A stretch of DNA of 61,187 bases, taken from positions 1 to 61,187 of the forward strand of contig JAKVCT010000005.1 in NCBI GenBank assembly GCA_022448995.1. The letters are read 5' to 3'. Position 1 is the stretch's first letter. Each line of letters begins with the position of its first letter. Below, piece by piece: positions 18,281-25,578 of this stretch. Made by a program: the position numbers and the translations under genes. The notes beneath the pieces are model-generated. The model was not told the DNA's origin. It made no database searches and was given only the letters and a program-made list of their open reading frames with translations. This DNA is from Saprospiraceae bacterium. Its GTDB lineage: Bacteria; Bacteroidota; Bacteroidia; Chitinophagales; Saprospiraceae.

Positions 18281-19138
18281 TTATAGAATCATTTTTCCGA
18301 TGGGCATGGTGAGAATACCTTGTGCACCACATTGCTTGAGTTGATCGATCACTTCCCAAAACTGCTCTTTATCTATTACAGATTGGAGAGAGCTCCAACC
18401 TTCTTGCACCAAGGGAACTATTGTTGGGCTTTTCATTCCTGGGATTAACGTACAAATTTGATCAATAGCAGTGTTGGGTGCATTCAACAAAATGTATTGG
18501 TTGTCTTGAGCTTTTTGTACTGATCTGATTCTAAATAAGAGTTGATTTAACAAGGCTTTTTTCTCTGGAGCAATGTCTGATCGTCCAACTAAAATCGCTT
18601 GTGATTTGAATACAGTACACAGTTCTTTCAAACCATTACTCAACAAGGTACCTCCCGAGCTTACTATGTCACAAATTGCATCAGCTAGCCCAATATTTGG
18701 TGCAATTTCTACAGAACCGCTAATCTTGTGAATCTCTGCATTGATTTGATTTTCATCAAAATAATCTTGTAAAACATTAGGATAAGTTGTTGCTACTCTT
18801 TTACCATTTAACCACTGTAAATCAGCATCTTCTATATTTTTAGGGATCGCTATAGAAAGTCTACATTTTGCAAAACGCAAGTCTTCTATTTTAGAGATCT
18901 TTTGCTGGCTTTCCCTAAAAACATTCTCTCCTAAGATGCCTAAATCTGCTATTCCGTCTGCTACATATGCTGGAATATCATCATCTCTTAGATAATAAAC
19001 TTCTAATGGAAAGTTAGATGCTGGAGTCATTAGCTTACGCTTGGCTGTAGGTAAGGTTATTCCACATTCTTCTAATAATGCCTTAGAAGCTTCTGTTAAT
19101 CGCCCTGATTTTTGAATGGCAATTCTTAAACGATTCAT
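18281..19138 (-). CDS. hisG: ATP phosphoribosyltransferase, long form
   Basis: This enzyme catalyses the committed first step, ATP + PRPP to PR-ATP. I place the start at the ATG at 19138 (MNRLRIAIQKSGRL, 285 residues); the frame is open a further 17 codons upstream, but those overlap the attenuator stem's T-run and are not family-like. Visible motifs are QKSGRLTEAS, LGILGENVFRE, and the PRPP-binding ADAICDIVSSGGTL. The C-terminal 75-80 residues form the ACT-like regulatory domain of long-form HisG, ending GAQGILTMPIGKMIL, so feedback inhibition by histidine is expected. It is the first structural gene, behind the leader and attenuator. Confidence 0.97.
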   Translation of the reverse strand: MNRLRIAIQKSGRLTEASKALLEECGITLPTAKRKLMTPASNFPLEVYYLRDDDIPAYVADGIADLGILGENVFRESQQKISKIEDLRFAKCRLSIAIPKNIEDADLQWLNGKRVATTYPNVLQDYFDENQINAEIHKISGSVEIAPNIGLADAICDIVSSGGTLLSNGLKELCTVFKSQAILVGRSDIAPEKKALLNQLLFRIRSVQKAQDNQYILLNAPNTAIDQICTLIPGMKSPTIVPLVQEGWSSLQSVIDKEQFWEVIDQLKQCGAQGILTMPIGKMIL

Positions 19139-19187
19139 GTTGTAATGAGATTTGTAAAATGAAGGATTGTCTGTGATATGGAGATAC

Positions 19188-19218
19188 AAAAAAAGGGCTT
19201 ACTGCAACAGTAAGCCCT
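19188..19218 (-). terminator. Attenuator (intrinsic terminator) of the his operon
   Basis: A perfect 11-bp stem (19194-19204 with 19208-19218) with a 3-nt loop, followed on the minus strand by seven T (19188-19194). It begins 27 nt after the hisL stop codon and ends about 50 nt before the hisG start. In the leader peptide gene the segment GGTGAGC, codons 21-23, can pair with GCTTACT of the terminator's 5' arm through Watson-Crick and G-U pairs, a possible anti-terminator. The hairpin is plain; the alternative pairing is inference. Confidence 0.88.
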
Positions 19219-19244
19219 AATAAAGTATGTTTGTATATTTTGAT

Positions 19245-19349
19245 CTATCGGTTATGGTGTACCGATTTTGTACATACATGATGCTCACCAGTTGCTGCCG
19301 CAAAAGAAGTATGATGATGGTGATGTGTATGTACGTTGATTGTAGTCAT
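19245..19349 (-). CDS. hisL: Histidine operon leader peptide
   Basis: A 34-residue frame starting at the ATG at 19347-19349 has 10 histidines, including five in a row (residues 9-13) and two later HH pairs (23-24, 31-32). It ends with TAG 27 nt before an intrinsic terminator that precedes hisG. This is the architecture of transcription attenuation: a ribosome stalled at the His codons when charged tRNA-His is scarce would favour an anti-terminator. The frame is open further upstream to another ATG at 19451, but that start lies upstream of the likely promoter, so the short form is preferred. There is no clear Shine-Dalgarno sequence, which is common in this phylum. Confidence 0.9.
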   Translation of the reverse strand: MTTINVHTHHHHHTSFAAATGEHHVCTKSVHHNR

Positions 19350-19386
19350 AATTTGTAAAAAATCGTTTTTTCTTCGATTTGTGATA

Positions 19387-19418
19387 CAAACATAGGAGCT
19401 TTTTCTTATAAAAACAAA
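19387..19418 (-). promoter_or_regulatory. Bacteroidota-type promoter of the his operon
   Basis: On the minus strand TTTG (19415-19418) is followed after 20 nt by TATGTTTG (19387-19394), matching the Bacteroidota primary-sigma consensus TTTG - about 19 nt - TAnnTTTG. Transcription would start roughly 30 nt before the hisL ATG. An inverted repeat AGGAGC / GCTCCT (19394-19399 with 19425-19430) brackets the spacer and the upstream element, so a repressor site is possible. Confidence 0.72.
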
Positions 19419-19475
19419 ATTTTTGCTCCTTTTTCTATTAAAAAATTTCAATTTTTATTAGAATTCAATATTAAT

Positions 19476-20741
19476 CTATGTATTGATAGCTTCTTTCAAC
19501 CAACCCTCAACTGGTGCATCTACTTGGTTCTTAATCAAATCCTCAAAACTTTCTCTCTGACGAATCAAATATGCTTTACCTTCATGAATCAAGACCTCAG
19601 CAGGACGATATCTAGAATTATAATTAGATGCCATAGAGAAACAGTAAGCTCCAGCATTGCGGAAACATAAGATATCACCTTCTGTGATTTGGTTAATCTT
19701 ACGATTCCAACCAAAGGTATCTGTCTCGCAGATATACCCTACTACTGTGTAAATTTTGGGTTTACCTGTCGGATTGGATACATTGACAATCTCATGGTAA
19801 GAATCATAAAACATTGGACGAATCAAATGATTAAATCCTGTGTCAATTCCTGCAAATACAGTAGAAGTCGTTTGTTTAATCACATTGGTGCGTGCCAAGA
19901 AATAACCTGATTCGCTCACTAAAAACTTTCCAGGCTCAAACATTAGCGTTAAATCCTTGCCCACTTCTGTACAGAACTCATTGAAACGTTTGCTCATTTC
20001 TGTACCAAAAGCCTCGATATCGGTTTCGAAATCATGTGGTTTATATTTCACCTTAAAACCACTTCCGAAATCAATATATTTTAAATCTTTGAATCGACGA
20101 GCCACATCAAATAGGATGTCTGCAGCATGCAAAAATACATCTACATCCAAGATATCAGATCCAGTATGCATATGCACTCCTTCGATATTGATATTCAGTG
20201 TGCTTACCAAGCGTTCTACCAAAGGCATCTGATGAATAGAAATTCCAAATTTTGAATCAATATGTCCTACTGATATTTTACGATTCCCCCCCGCCATAAT
20301 ATGAGGATTCACACGCAGACAGAAAGCTGTATCCGCATGGTGGTGCCCCATGTATTCTAACATTTCAATATTATCAATATTGATTTTGACTCCTAGCTTG
20401 ATTGCTGCTTCAAGTTCTTCTACCCCAACTGAATTGGGTGTGTAGATGATCTCATTAGGCAAAAAACCCGCATGTAGAGCCAATAGAATTTCTTGATAGG
20501 AAACAGCATCAATGCCTGCTCCCAAATCCTTCATCAAACGCAGAATATTCACATTGGTTAATGCTTTACAAGCATAATTTAGCTTAAGATGCTTGACCTT
20601 TATTGCGCCTGTTAGACGTTTGTATTGTTTTATGATTGTTGCACTATCATAAACGAACAAAGGTGTTCCATACTCTTTAGCTAAATCTACTAGACTAAGT
20701 CCAGATAGCTCAAAATTCTGTGTTGAAGCGTTGTATTCCAT
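19476..20741 (-). CDS. lysA: Diaminopimelate decarboxylase
   Basis: A 421-residue fold III PLP enzyme that decarboxylates meso-diaminopimelate to lysine. Motifs: PLP lysine in NYACKALTN (Lys59), HIDSKFGIS, EGVHMHTGSDI, the phosphate-binding FGSGFKVKY, EPGKFLVSESG and the substrate Cys/Glu segment CETDTFGWN. The length is normal. It is on the his strand, ending 58 nt before the his promoter, and is probably a separate unit. A copy of the dispersed repeat starts 17 nt upstream of its ATG. Confidence 0.95.
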   Translation of the reverse strand: MEYNASTQNFELSGLSLVDLAKEYGTPLFVYDSATIIKQYKRLTGAIKVKHLKLNYACKALTNVNILRLMKDLGAGIDAVSYQEILLALHAGFLPNEIIYTPNSVGVEELEAAIKLGVKINIDNIEMLEYMGHHHADTAFCLRVNPHIMAGGNRKISVGHIDSKFGISIHQMPLVERLVSTLNINIEGVHMHTGSDILDVDVFLHAADILFDVARRFKDLKYIDFGSGFKVKYKPHDFETDIEAFGTEMSKRFNEFCTEVGKDLTLMFEPGKFLVSESGYFLARTNVIKQTTSTVFAGIDTGFNHLIRPMFYDSYHEIVNVSNPTGKPKIYTVVGYICETDTFGWNRKINQITEGDILCFRNAGAYCFSMASNYNSRYRPAEVLIHEGKAYLIRQRESFEDLIKNQVDAPVEGWLKEAINT

Positions 20742-20758
20742 TATGTTTTTAATAATAA

Positions 20759-20898
20759 TAGTTCGCCAATTTTTTAATTTTTTGTAAAAAATTAAAAAAC
20801 ATCTTTTCTTACTAGTTGATAATTAGGATTCCCCTACCTTTAATTATCAATTAGTTACGAACCCTGAAAGGCTCAATGTAGTTAAAAATTAACGAACC
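20759..20898 (+). repeat. Dispersed intergenic repeat, copy A
   Basis: It starts AGTTCGCCAATTTTTTAATTTTTT, forms a long T/A hairpin with the following AAAAAATTAAAAAA, then TTGATAATTAGGATT, TTTAATTATCAATTAGTTAC, CCCTGAAAGGCTCAATGTAGTTAAA and ends TTAACGAACC. The ends AGTTCG / CGAAC are imperfect inverted repeats. It lies directly upstream of lysA. Confidence 0.7.
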
Positions 20899-20924
20899 AA
20901 GATAATAGGTTAAATAATAATATT

Positions 20925-21082
20925 ATACGGAATTCAAAAAGAAATGTCGTAATAAAGCGAAGGAATTATTTGACGGATCAAGGCAGATAACGTAGGGATA
21001 ATGAATTATCACGAGGCTATCTAACGCAGATACGGGGAATAAGAACTAGTCTTTATACGACAGGAATTATTGAATTCCGTAT
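20925..21082. repeat. 158-bp nested palindromic element with 13-bp perfect inverted ends
   Basis: The ends ATACGGAATTCAA (20925-20937) and TTGAATTCCGTAT (21070-21082) are perfect reverse complements. Inside, TGTCGTAATAAAG and CTTTATACGACA pair with one bulged base, and a central GATAAT-GA-ATTATC hairpin is bracketed by AGATA / TATCT. The whole unit could fold as one long rod or be a small non-autonomous mobile element. No coding frame is present. A further imperfect hairpin (GGCGAAAGGCT with AGCCCTTCGC) follows at about 21088-21128. Confidence 0.65.
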
Positions 21083-21163
21083 TAGCTAGTGGCGAAAGGC
21101 TTTTACTCTTGGAGGTTAGCCCTTCGCTAAAAAGATGTTAATTTTAGCTTTATTAGCTTTATT

Positions 21164-21234
21164 GATAGTTCGTTGATTTTTTAATTTTCTCACAACCACG
21201 AAGTGCTCAGCGCAGCTAAAACCTATGAACTATT
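21164..21234 (+). repeat. Dispersed intergenic repeat, copy B with inverted core
   Basis: It starts GATAGTTCGTTGATTTTTTAA and ends CCTATGAACTATT, giving imperfect inverted ends. Its centre AACCACGAAGTGCTCAGCGC is the reverse complement of the core found in copy C (GCTCCGCTGAGCACTTGGTGG), so the core is inverted relative to the ends. Confidence 0.65.
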
Positions 21235-21250
21235 GCTTTATAAGAAGCCT

Positions 21251-21294
21251 AAAAATGAATTTTCCTTACTAATTAAGACATTAGTAAGGAAAAT
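21251..21294 (-). terminator. Terminator of the penicillin-binding protein gene
   Basis: Perfect 15-bp stem (21259-21273 with 21280-21294), 6-nt loop. The minus-strand 3' side reads TCATTTTT, a short displaced T-run. It begins 30 nt after the stop codon of the minus-strand gene ending at 21325. Confidence 0.7.
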
Positions 21295-21324
21295 CTAAAA
21301 ACTAGGTATGACTATCTTTAAATT

Positions 21325-24060
21325 TTATTCAGAGTCATCCCCAACATCTATTTCCGTTTCACTATCGTCATATTCATCAATAATTGGGTTTGTGAGATCA
21401 GGGAATTCATCAGCTAAACCTCCACTATTTATTTTACCACAGTTGAGTTCTATACTGTTTTGTGTAGACTCTGCATCCATATCATCTAATTTAGGGAATT
21501 CTGCTTTGGTATTAATTGCTAGAACAGGATCTCCTTCTATATTACGTAAGAAATTTTGGAAAATTGGACGTGCCATATGTGCTCCCTGCCCATTGGTTAA
21601 GGTACGAAAACGGATGAAACGATCATCACAACCGACCCATGTTCCAACTGCCAAGCCTGGTATAATTCCCATAAACCAACCATCTGCTTGGAAGTTAGTA
21701 GTACCTGTCTTTCCACCATGTTTAGATTTAATTCCACCAAATCCACCTGCCGTTGATTGTACACGTTGCAATACTTGAGACATTACATAAGCAGTTCTTT
21801 TATCCAGAGCTTGTCGAGTATCTTGATCTTGCTCTGCTACATAGATCACATTTCCATCTGCATCTTCAATTCTTTCTATAAAAACAGGTTCATTGTATAC
21901 ACCTAAATTCGCAAAAACACTGTAAGCTCCTACCATTTCATACACGGATAAATCTGCAGTTCCTAGACAAATTGTAGGATTTGAAGGTACCTTACTCGTA
22001 TCAATTCCTGCATCTGCTAAAGTCTTTCGTAAAGGTTCAGGACTATTTAGCTCCTTCATTAAATAAGCAGAAACAGAGTTTAGAGACTTTGTCAAAGCAC
22101 TAATCAAAGTTAGTGTCTGCCCAGAATAGCTACCACCTGCATTTTTAGGTGTCCAATCTTTATGCAAACCAAATTTACCATAACCTTTTTCGATGGTTGT
22201 CTTCACATCCCAAACCTCCTGACAAGGTGAAAGTCCTTTTTTCTCGATAGTTACAGCATATAAGAAAGGTTTCATAGTAGATCCTACCTGTCTTGCATTA
22301 CGTTTATTTGCATGATCATATTTGAAGTACTTATGGTTGAGTCCGCCTACCCAAGATTTAATGTGTCCATTTTTTGTATCAATAGAGATAGACCCTGTTT
22401 GTAGATGCATCCTGTGGTAACGAATAGAATCCATAGGACTCATAATAGTATCTGTTTCGCCTTTTTGGTTATAGGCAAAGATCCTCATTTTCACAGGCTG
22501 TTCAAAGTAATCAAACATAGCTTTGTACTCCTTCTTGATCTGCTCCCAATCTGCTGAGGCCATAACTTTTTTTAAGATATTAGCCTTGTCTTGATCAATA
22601 TACTCCATCTTCAACCAATACTTTAGCAAATCTTCACCTCTAGTTACTTTATCCCACTTATGTTTTTTCTTACGTTTATTGGCTCTTTCCATCTCATTCA
22701 TTCTGTAGATATCACTATCTCTCAACTTCAGTTTGACCACTGTTGGTAATACTCTATTACGCATGATTTTATAACGATCTGTCCCCCAAACAACGCGTTC
22801 CAAAGCCCAACGTCTAAGAGCTAATTCTCCTTCACTCACTCGATAATCTTTGTATGTCCAAGGATTTCTATTTTTGTATTTTCGATCAGCTTTATTATTC
22901 CAGTTAGGCCAGTGTTTGAAAAGCTTTTTTTGGTGCTGAGACAAATGATCCCAAACAGCTTTCTCAGCATGACGTTGGTACCTAGCGTCTATAGTCGTAT
23001 ATATCTTGAGACCATCTCGATAAAGATCATACGGCTTTCCATCACTCTGAAGTAAATTTTCTTGTTTGAGTAATTTTTTTAGGTGTCCCCTTAGATACTC
23101 ACGAAAATGTGTTGCTACACCATCATTATGATTCACCATCTTGAATCTAGTAATATCAATAGGTTCTACCCTTAGCTTGTCATATTGCTCTTGAGTAATA
23201 TGCTTATGAATTTGCATATTCTTTAATACCTGTTCTCTTCCCTTCTTTGCATTCTTAGGATTTAAGATTGGATTGTATAATGATGGATTCTTAAGCATAC
23301 GCACTAACATCGCTGCTTCATTGATACTTAGTTCCTTTGGTGTTTTTTGAAAATAAGTTTCAGCAGCAGAACGAACACCATTAGCATTAAATAAGAAATC
23401 AAATTCATTGAAATACATAGAAATGATTTCCTTTTTGGTATAGGAGCGTTCAAGCTTGACTGCGGTTAACCACTCCTTTAGTTTGGTAGTACCAATCATC
23501 CAAAAACGCACTAATTTATTTCGTCCTTTTGTATTGGGTCGACCAACTAATAATTTAGCCAACTGCTGAGAAATCGTACTTCCCCCCCCTGCGTTTCGCT
23601 GTTGCAATATCATAGTTTTAACGAATACACGTCCCAAAGCGTAGGCATCAATACCAGAATGTTCGTAGAAACGAGCATCTTCCGTAGCTACTAGAGCATT
23701 GACTAAGTGGGGAGATAAGCTGTCATAAGGTACTATAGTTCTGTTTTCTACATAGTATTTTCCTAAAATTTCGTTCTCTCCCTTTGCATCATCCATGTTA
23801 GAAGCATATACTACAGACGCTATTCGGCTTTTGGGATCCTCTAGTTGCTTAAAAGAAGGAAGCTGATAGGATAGCCACACAAACATGGTGATAACAGTGA
23901 TCAAGCCCAGCAGATATAATCGCCACATCCAACGAACTACTTTACGATAAGATTTCATACGAGATTGACGAAAACTTTCTGGTTTGGAGAAAGTAACAGA
24001 CTCTTTTTGATTGTGATCGTGTTGATCATCAAATTCATTTGTAGGTTCTTGTGATTCCAT
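21325..24060 (-). CDS. Class A penicillin-binding protein (PBP1A-type transglycosylase/transpeptidase)
   Basis: A 911-residue bifunctional murein synthase. A cytoplasmic tail (1-46) and one membrane helix (about 47-66) precede the GT51 glycosyltransferase, with EDARFYEHSGID (Glu127, Asp128) and GGSTISQQLAK (159-169). The transpeptidase has the three active-site motifs: STMK (Ser594, Lys597), SLN (659-661) and KTGT (784-787). It polymerises and cross-links peptidoglycan at the inner-membrane surface. The acidic tail after about residue 870 (LDDMDAESTQ, DEYDDSETE) is an extra. It is transcribed alone, with a candidate promoter at 24190-24219 and a terminator at 21251-21294. Confidence 0.95.
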   Translation of the reverse strand: MESQEPTNEFDDQHDHNQKESVTFSKPESFRQSRMKSYRKVVRWMWRLYLLGLITVITMFVWLSYQLPSFKQLEDPKSRIASVVYASNMDDAKGENEILGKYYVENRTIVPYDSLSPHLVNALVATEDARFYEHSGIDAYALGRVFVKTMILQQRNAGGGSTISQQLAKLLVGRPNTKGRNKLVRFWMIGTTKLKEWLTAVKLERSYTKKEIISMYFNEFDFLFNANGVRSAAETYFQKTPKELSINEAAMLVRMLKNPSLYNPILNPKNAKKGREQVLKNMQIHKHITQEQYDKLRVEPIDITRFKMVNHNDGVATHFREYLRGHLKKLLKQENLLQSDGKPYDLYRDGLKIYTTIDARYQRHAEKAVWDHLSQHQKKLFKHWPNWNNKADRKYKNRNPWTYKDYRVSEGELALRRWALERVVWGTDRYKIMRNRVLPTVVKLKLRDSDIYRMNEMERANKRKKKHKWDKVTRGEDLLKYWLKMEYIDQDKANILKKVMASADWEQIKKEYKAMFDYFEQPVKMRIFAYNQKGETDTIMSPMDSIRYHRMHLQTGSISIDTKNGHIKSWVGGLNHKYFKYDHANKRNARQVGSTMKPFLYAVTIEKKGLSPCQEVWDVKTTIEKGYGKFGLHKDWTPKNAGGSYSGQTLTLISALTKSLNSVSAYLMKELNSPEPLRKTLADAGIDTSKVPSNPTICLGTADLSVYEMVGAYSVFANLGVYNEPVFIERIEDADGNVIYVAEQDQDTRQALDKRTAYVMSQVLQRVQSTAGGFGGIKSKHGGKTGTTNFQADGWFMGIIPGLAVGTWVGCDDRFIRFRTLTNGQGAHMARPIFQNFLRNIEGDPVLAINTKAEFPKLDDMDAESTQNSIELNCGKINSGGLADEFPDLTNPIIDEYDDSETEIDVGDDSE

Positions 24061-24189
24061 ATATTATTATCAGTTTTTGTAAAAAAACTTTCGATATAAA
24101 TCTTCTATTATGGTCGCTAAAATCTTAGATTATAGACCAAGTATTACTAATTATCAGCTACTTACATAAAGTAGATATTTACGATCAAA

Positions 24190-24219
24190 CAAAATTATAA
24201 AAAAGAATTGACATGCCAA
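24190..24219 (-). promoter_or_regulatory. Candidate promoter of the penicillin-binding protein gene
   Basis: On the minus strand TTG (24217-24219) is followed after 19 nt by TAATTTTG (24190-24197), a match to TAnnTTTG. It lies about 130 nt before the ATG. Such matches arise by chance in AT-rich DNA, so this is tentative. Confidence 0.4.
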
Positions 24220-24334
24220 GGATAGTTACTGAGTATTTGACATAAGCATTATTAATTGGTTGTTTTATTTTTTATTTAGATAAAAGCTTTTACCATTCTG
24301 CGTAGGCTTATACCAAGAGGCACAAAAGTGGTGC

Positions 24335-24376
24335 AAAAAAAAAGGTTGCTTGAACTCATGAGTCCAAGCAACCTTT
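24335..24376 (-). terminator. Terminator after gldN
   Basis: A 12-bp perfect stem (24341-24352 with 24365-24376), extended inward by four more pairs after one mismatch, with a run of nine T on the minus strand (24335-24343). It lies 32 nt after the gldN stop and ends the gld block. Confidence 0.93.
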
Positions 24377-24407
24377 TGCTGATTTAAGTTACAGAATTAC
24401 TTACATT

Positions 24408-25280
24408 CTAGTAAGACCATAAATCATGTTCAAAATTAAAGATCTCTTGTTTGATCTTATCTGCTTCTAATAGTACATCTATACCTGCCTTATAATCTTG
24501 AATACGTCGGTTATGTACATTAGATTCTTTGTAGATATAGCTTGAGAATAAACGAGCTTCAAAAACATTATCCCAACTCATTCGAGCAGCATCATTATTT
24601 TCGTTGAAAGCCTCGTGTTGTGCTAAGACATAACGCAATTCAGGATAGTAAGCCCAAAACATTGGACCAGAGTTTAAGAAATTACCATTCTCATCATAAC
24701 GATCTAGAATTGGAGCAACCCCTAAGATACGTACCTCTAACTGAGAAGCCTCCTCATCAAAGAACCAAACTTCTTTTAGACGATAAGTTTTCACATCTGT
24801 AGGATCTAATTCATTGACTACAACCTGTACAATCTCATCAAAAGTTTCAGGATCAAAAGTAATAATGGTATCTACAGAACTACCAATTTGCTGCATTTCC
24901 TCTTGAGTCATTGCAACTTTGAACTCATCATCAAAGGTACTATAAAGCTGAATATCTCCTTTTTGTGCTGCATCAATTATTAATGTAATAAAAGGATATT
25001 TATCGTAGATAAAAGGATGATTCATTTTTTCTCTTACATCAATTACACGCCATATCCTTTTCTCCCAGAATACGTCTTTTTCATGAATAAAGTCGTAAGC
25101 TAAGATCTGTTTTTCTTTATACATATAGCGATCATAAAAGTTGTCGCGAGGTGTATTATCTGGTGTATTTCCAGATTCTGTGACATTACCTCCATTCGGT
25201 GGTTGTGCTGTTGTGATTGAAACAATCATTGCAAAAGCACTGAGTAGCATTAAACGTAAAAAATTGAAGTTGGCATTCAT
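24408..25280 (-). CDS. gldN: Type IX secretion / gliding motility protein GldN
   Basis: A 290-residue exported protein. The preferred start at 25280 gives MNANFNFLRLMLLSAFAMIVSITTAQ, a normal signal peptide; the frame is open 14 codons upstream. Diagnostic GldN text follows: RDNFYDRYMYKEKQILAYDFIHE, VFWEKRIWRVIDVREKMN and the later VKTYRLKEVWFFDEE. GldN (PorN) forms the periplasmic ring with GldK and contacts the GldLM motor. It is the last gene of the block, 298 nt after gldM, with a terminator-like hairpin between them. Confidence 0.95.
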   Translation of the reverse strand: MNANFNFLRLMLLSAFAMIVSITTAQPPNGGNVTESGNTPDNTPRDNFYDRYMYKEKQILAYDFIHEKDVFWEKRIWRVIDVREKMNHPFIYDKYPFITLIIDAAQKGDIQLYSTFDDEFKVAMTQEEMQQIGSSVDTIITFDPETFDEIVQVVVNELDPTDVKTYRLKEVWFFDEEASQLEVRILGVAPILDRYDENGNFLNSGPMFWAYYPELRYVLAQHEAFNENNDAARMSWDNVFEARLFSSYIYKESNVHNRRIQDYKAGIDVLLEADKIKQEIFNFEHDLWSY

Positions 25281-25497
25281 CAGTAATATTATTTTATAGT
25301 TAGAAAATAAGAATTTTAGCAATAAATATTCTATAACAAAGATTCATAAACACTTTTTGTGCAGGTCTTCTAAGGCTCTCTGTATTTTATTATCACCTTT
25401 CTCAAATGTAGGAAGGTTTTGAAAATACCTGAGCTCCATAAGAAGTCATGCACTAAAAAATTAACGACTTACATTACAATATAAATAAAGCTAAAAC

Positions 25498-25551
25498 AAA
25501 AAAGTTGATTGCCTGCAATTACTGCTTGTAATAACGCAAAACAATCAACTT
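25498..25551 (-). terminator. Terminator-like hairpin between gldM and gldN
   Basis: A perfect 10-bp stem (25502-25511 with 25542-25551) encloses a small inner stem ATTAC / GTAAT. On the minus strand it runs into a short T-run (25498-25503). It starts 28 nt after the gldM stop. Confidence 0.78.
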
Positions 25552-25578
25552 CTATTTTATCAGTGGCTAAATAATTTC

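Noticed and set aside
18281..19189. hisG start 17 codons upstream
   Set aside because: This start would put coding sequence in the attenuator T-run, and the added residues do not fit HisG, whose family begins near MNRLRIAIQKSGRL.
19245..19451. A longer 68-codon frame ending as hisL
   Set aside because: The extra N-terminal codons lie upstream of or across the predicted promoter, and are Lys/Arg/Asn-rich with no signal. The ATG at 19349 gives a normal leader peptide.
20925..21082. Group II intron, tRNA or known riboswitch in the palindromic island
   Set aside because: No domain V-like hairpin, no tRNA arms and no reverse transcriptase; the nested symmetric ends fit a palindromic element better.
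21308..21778. Plus-strand 156-codon frame
   Set aside because: It is a shadow of the penicillin-binding protein gene, which has complete active-site motifs on the other strand.
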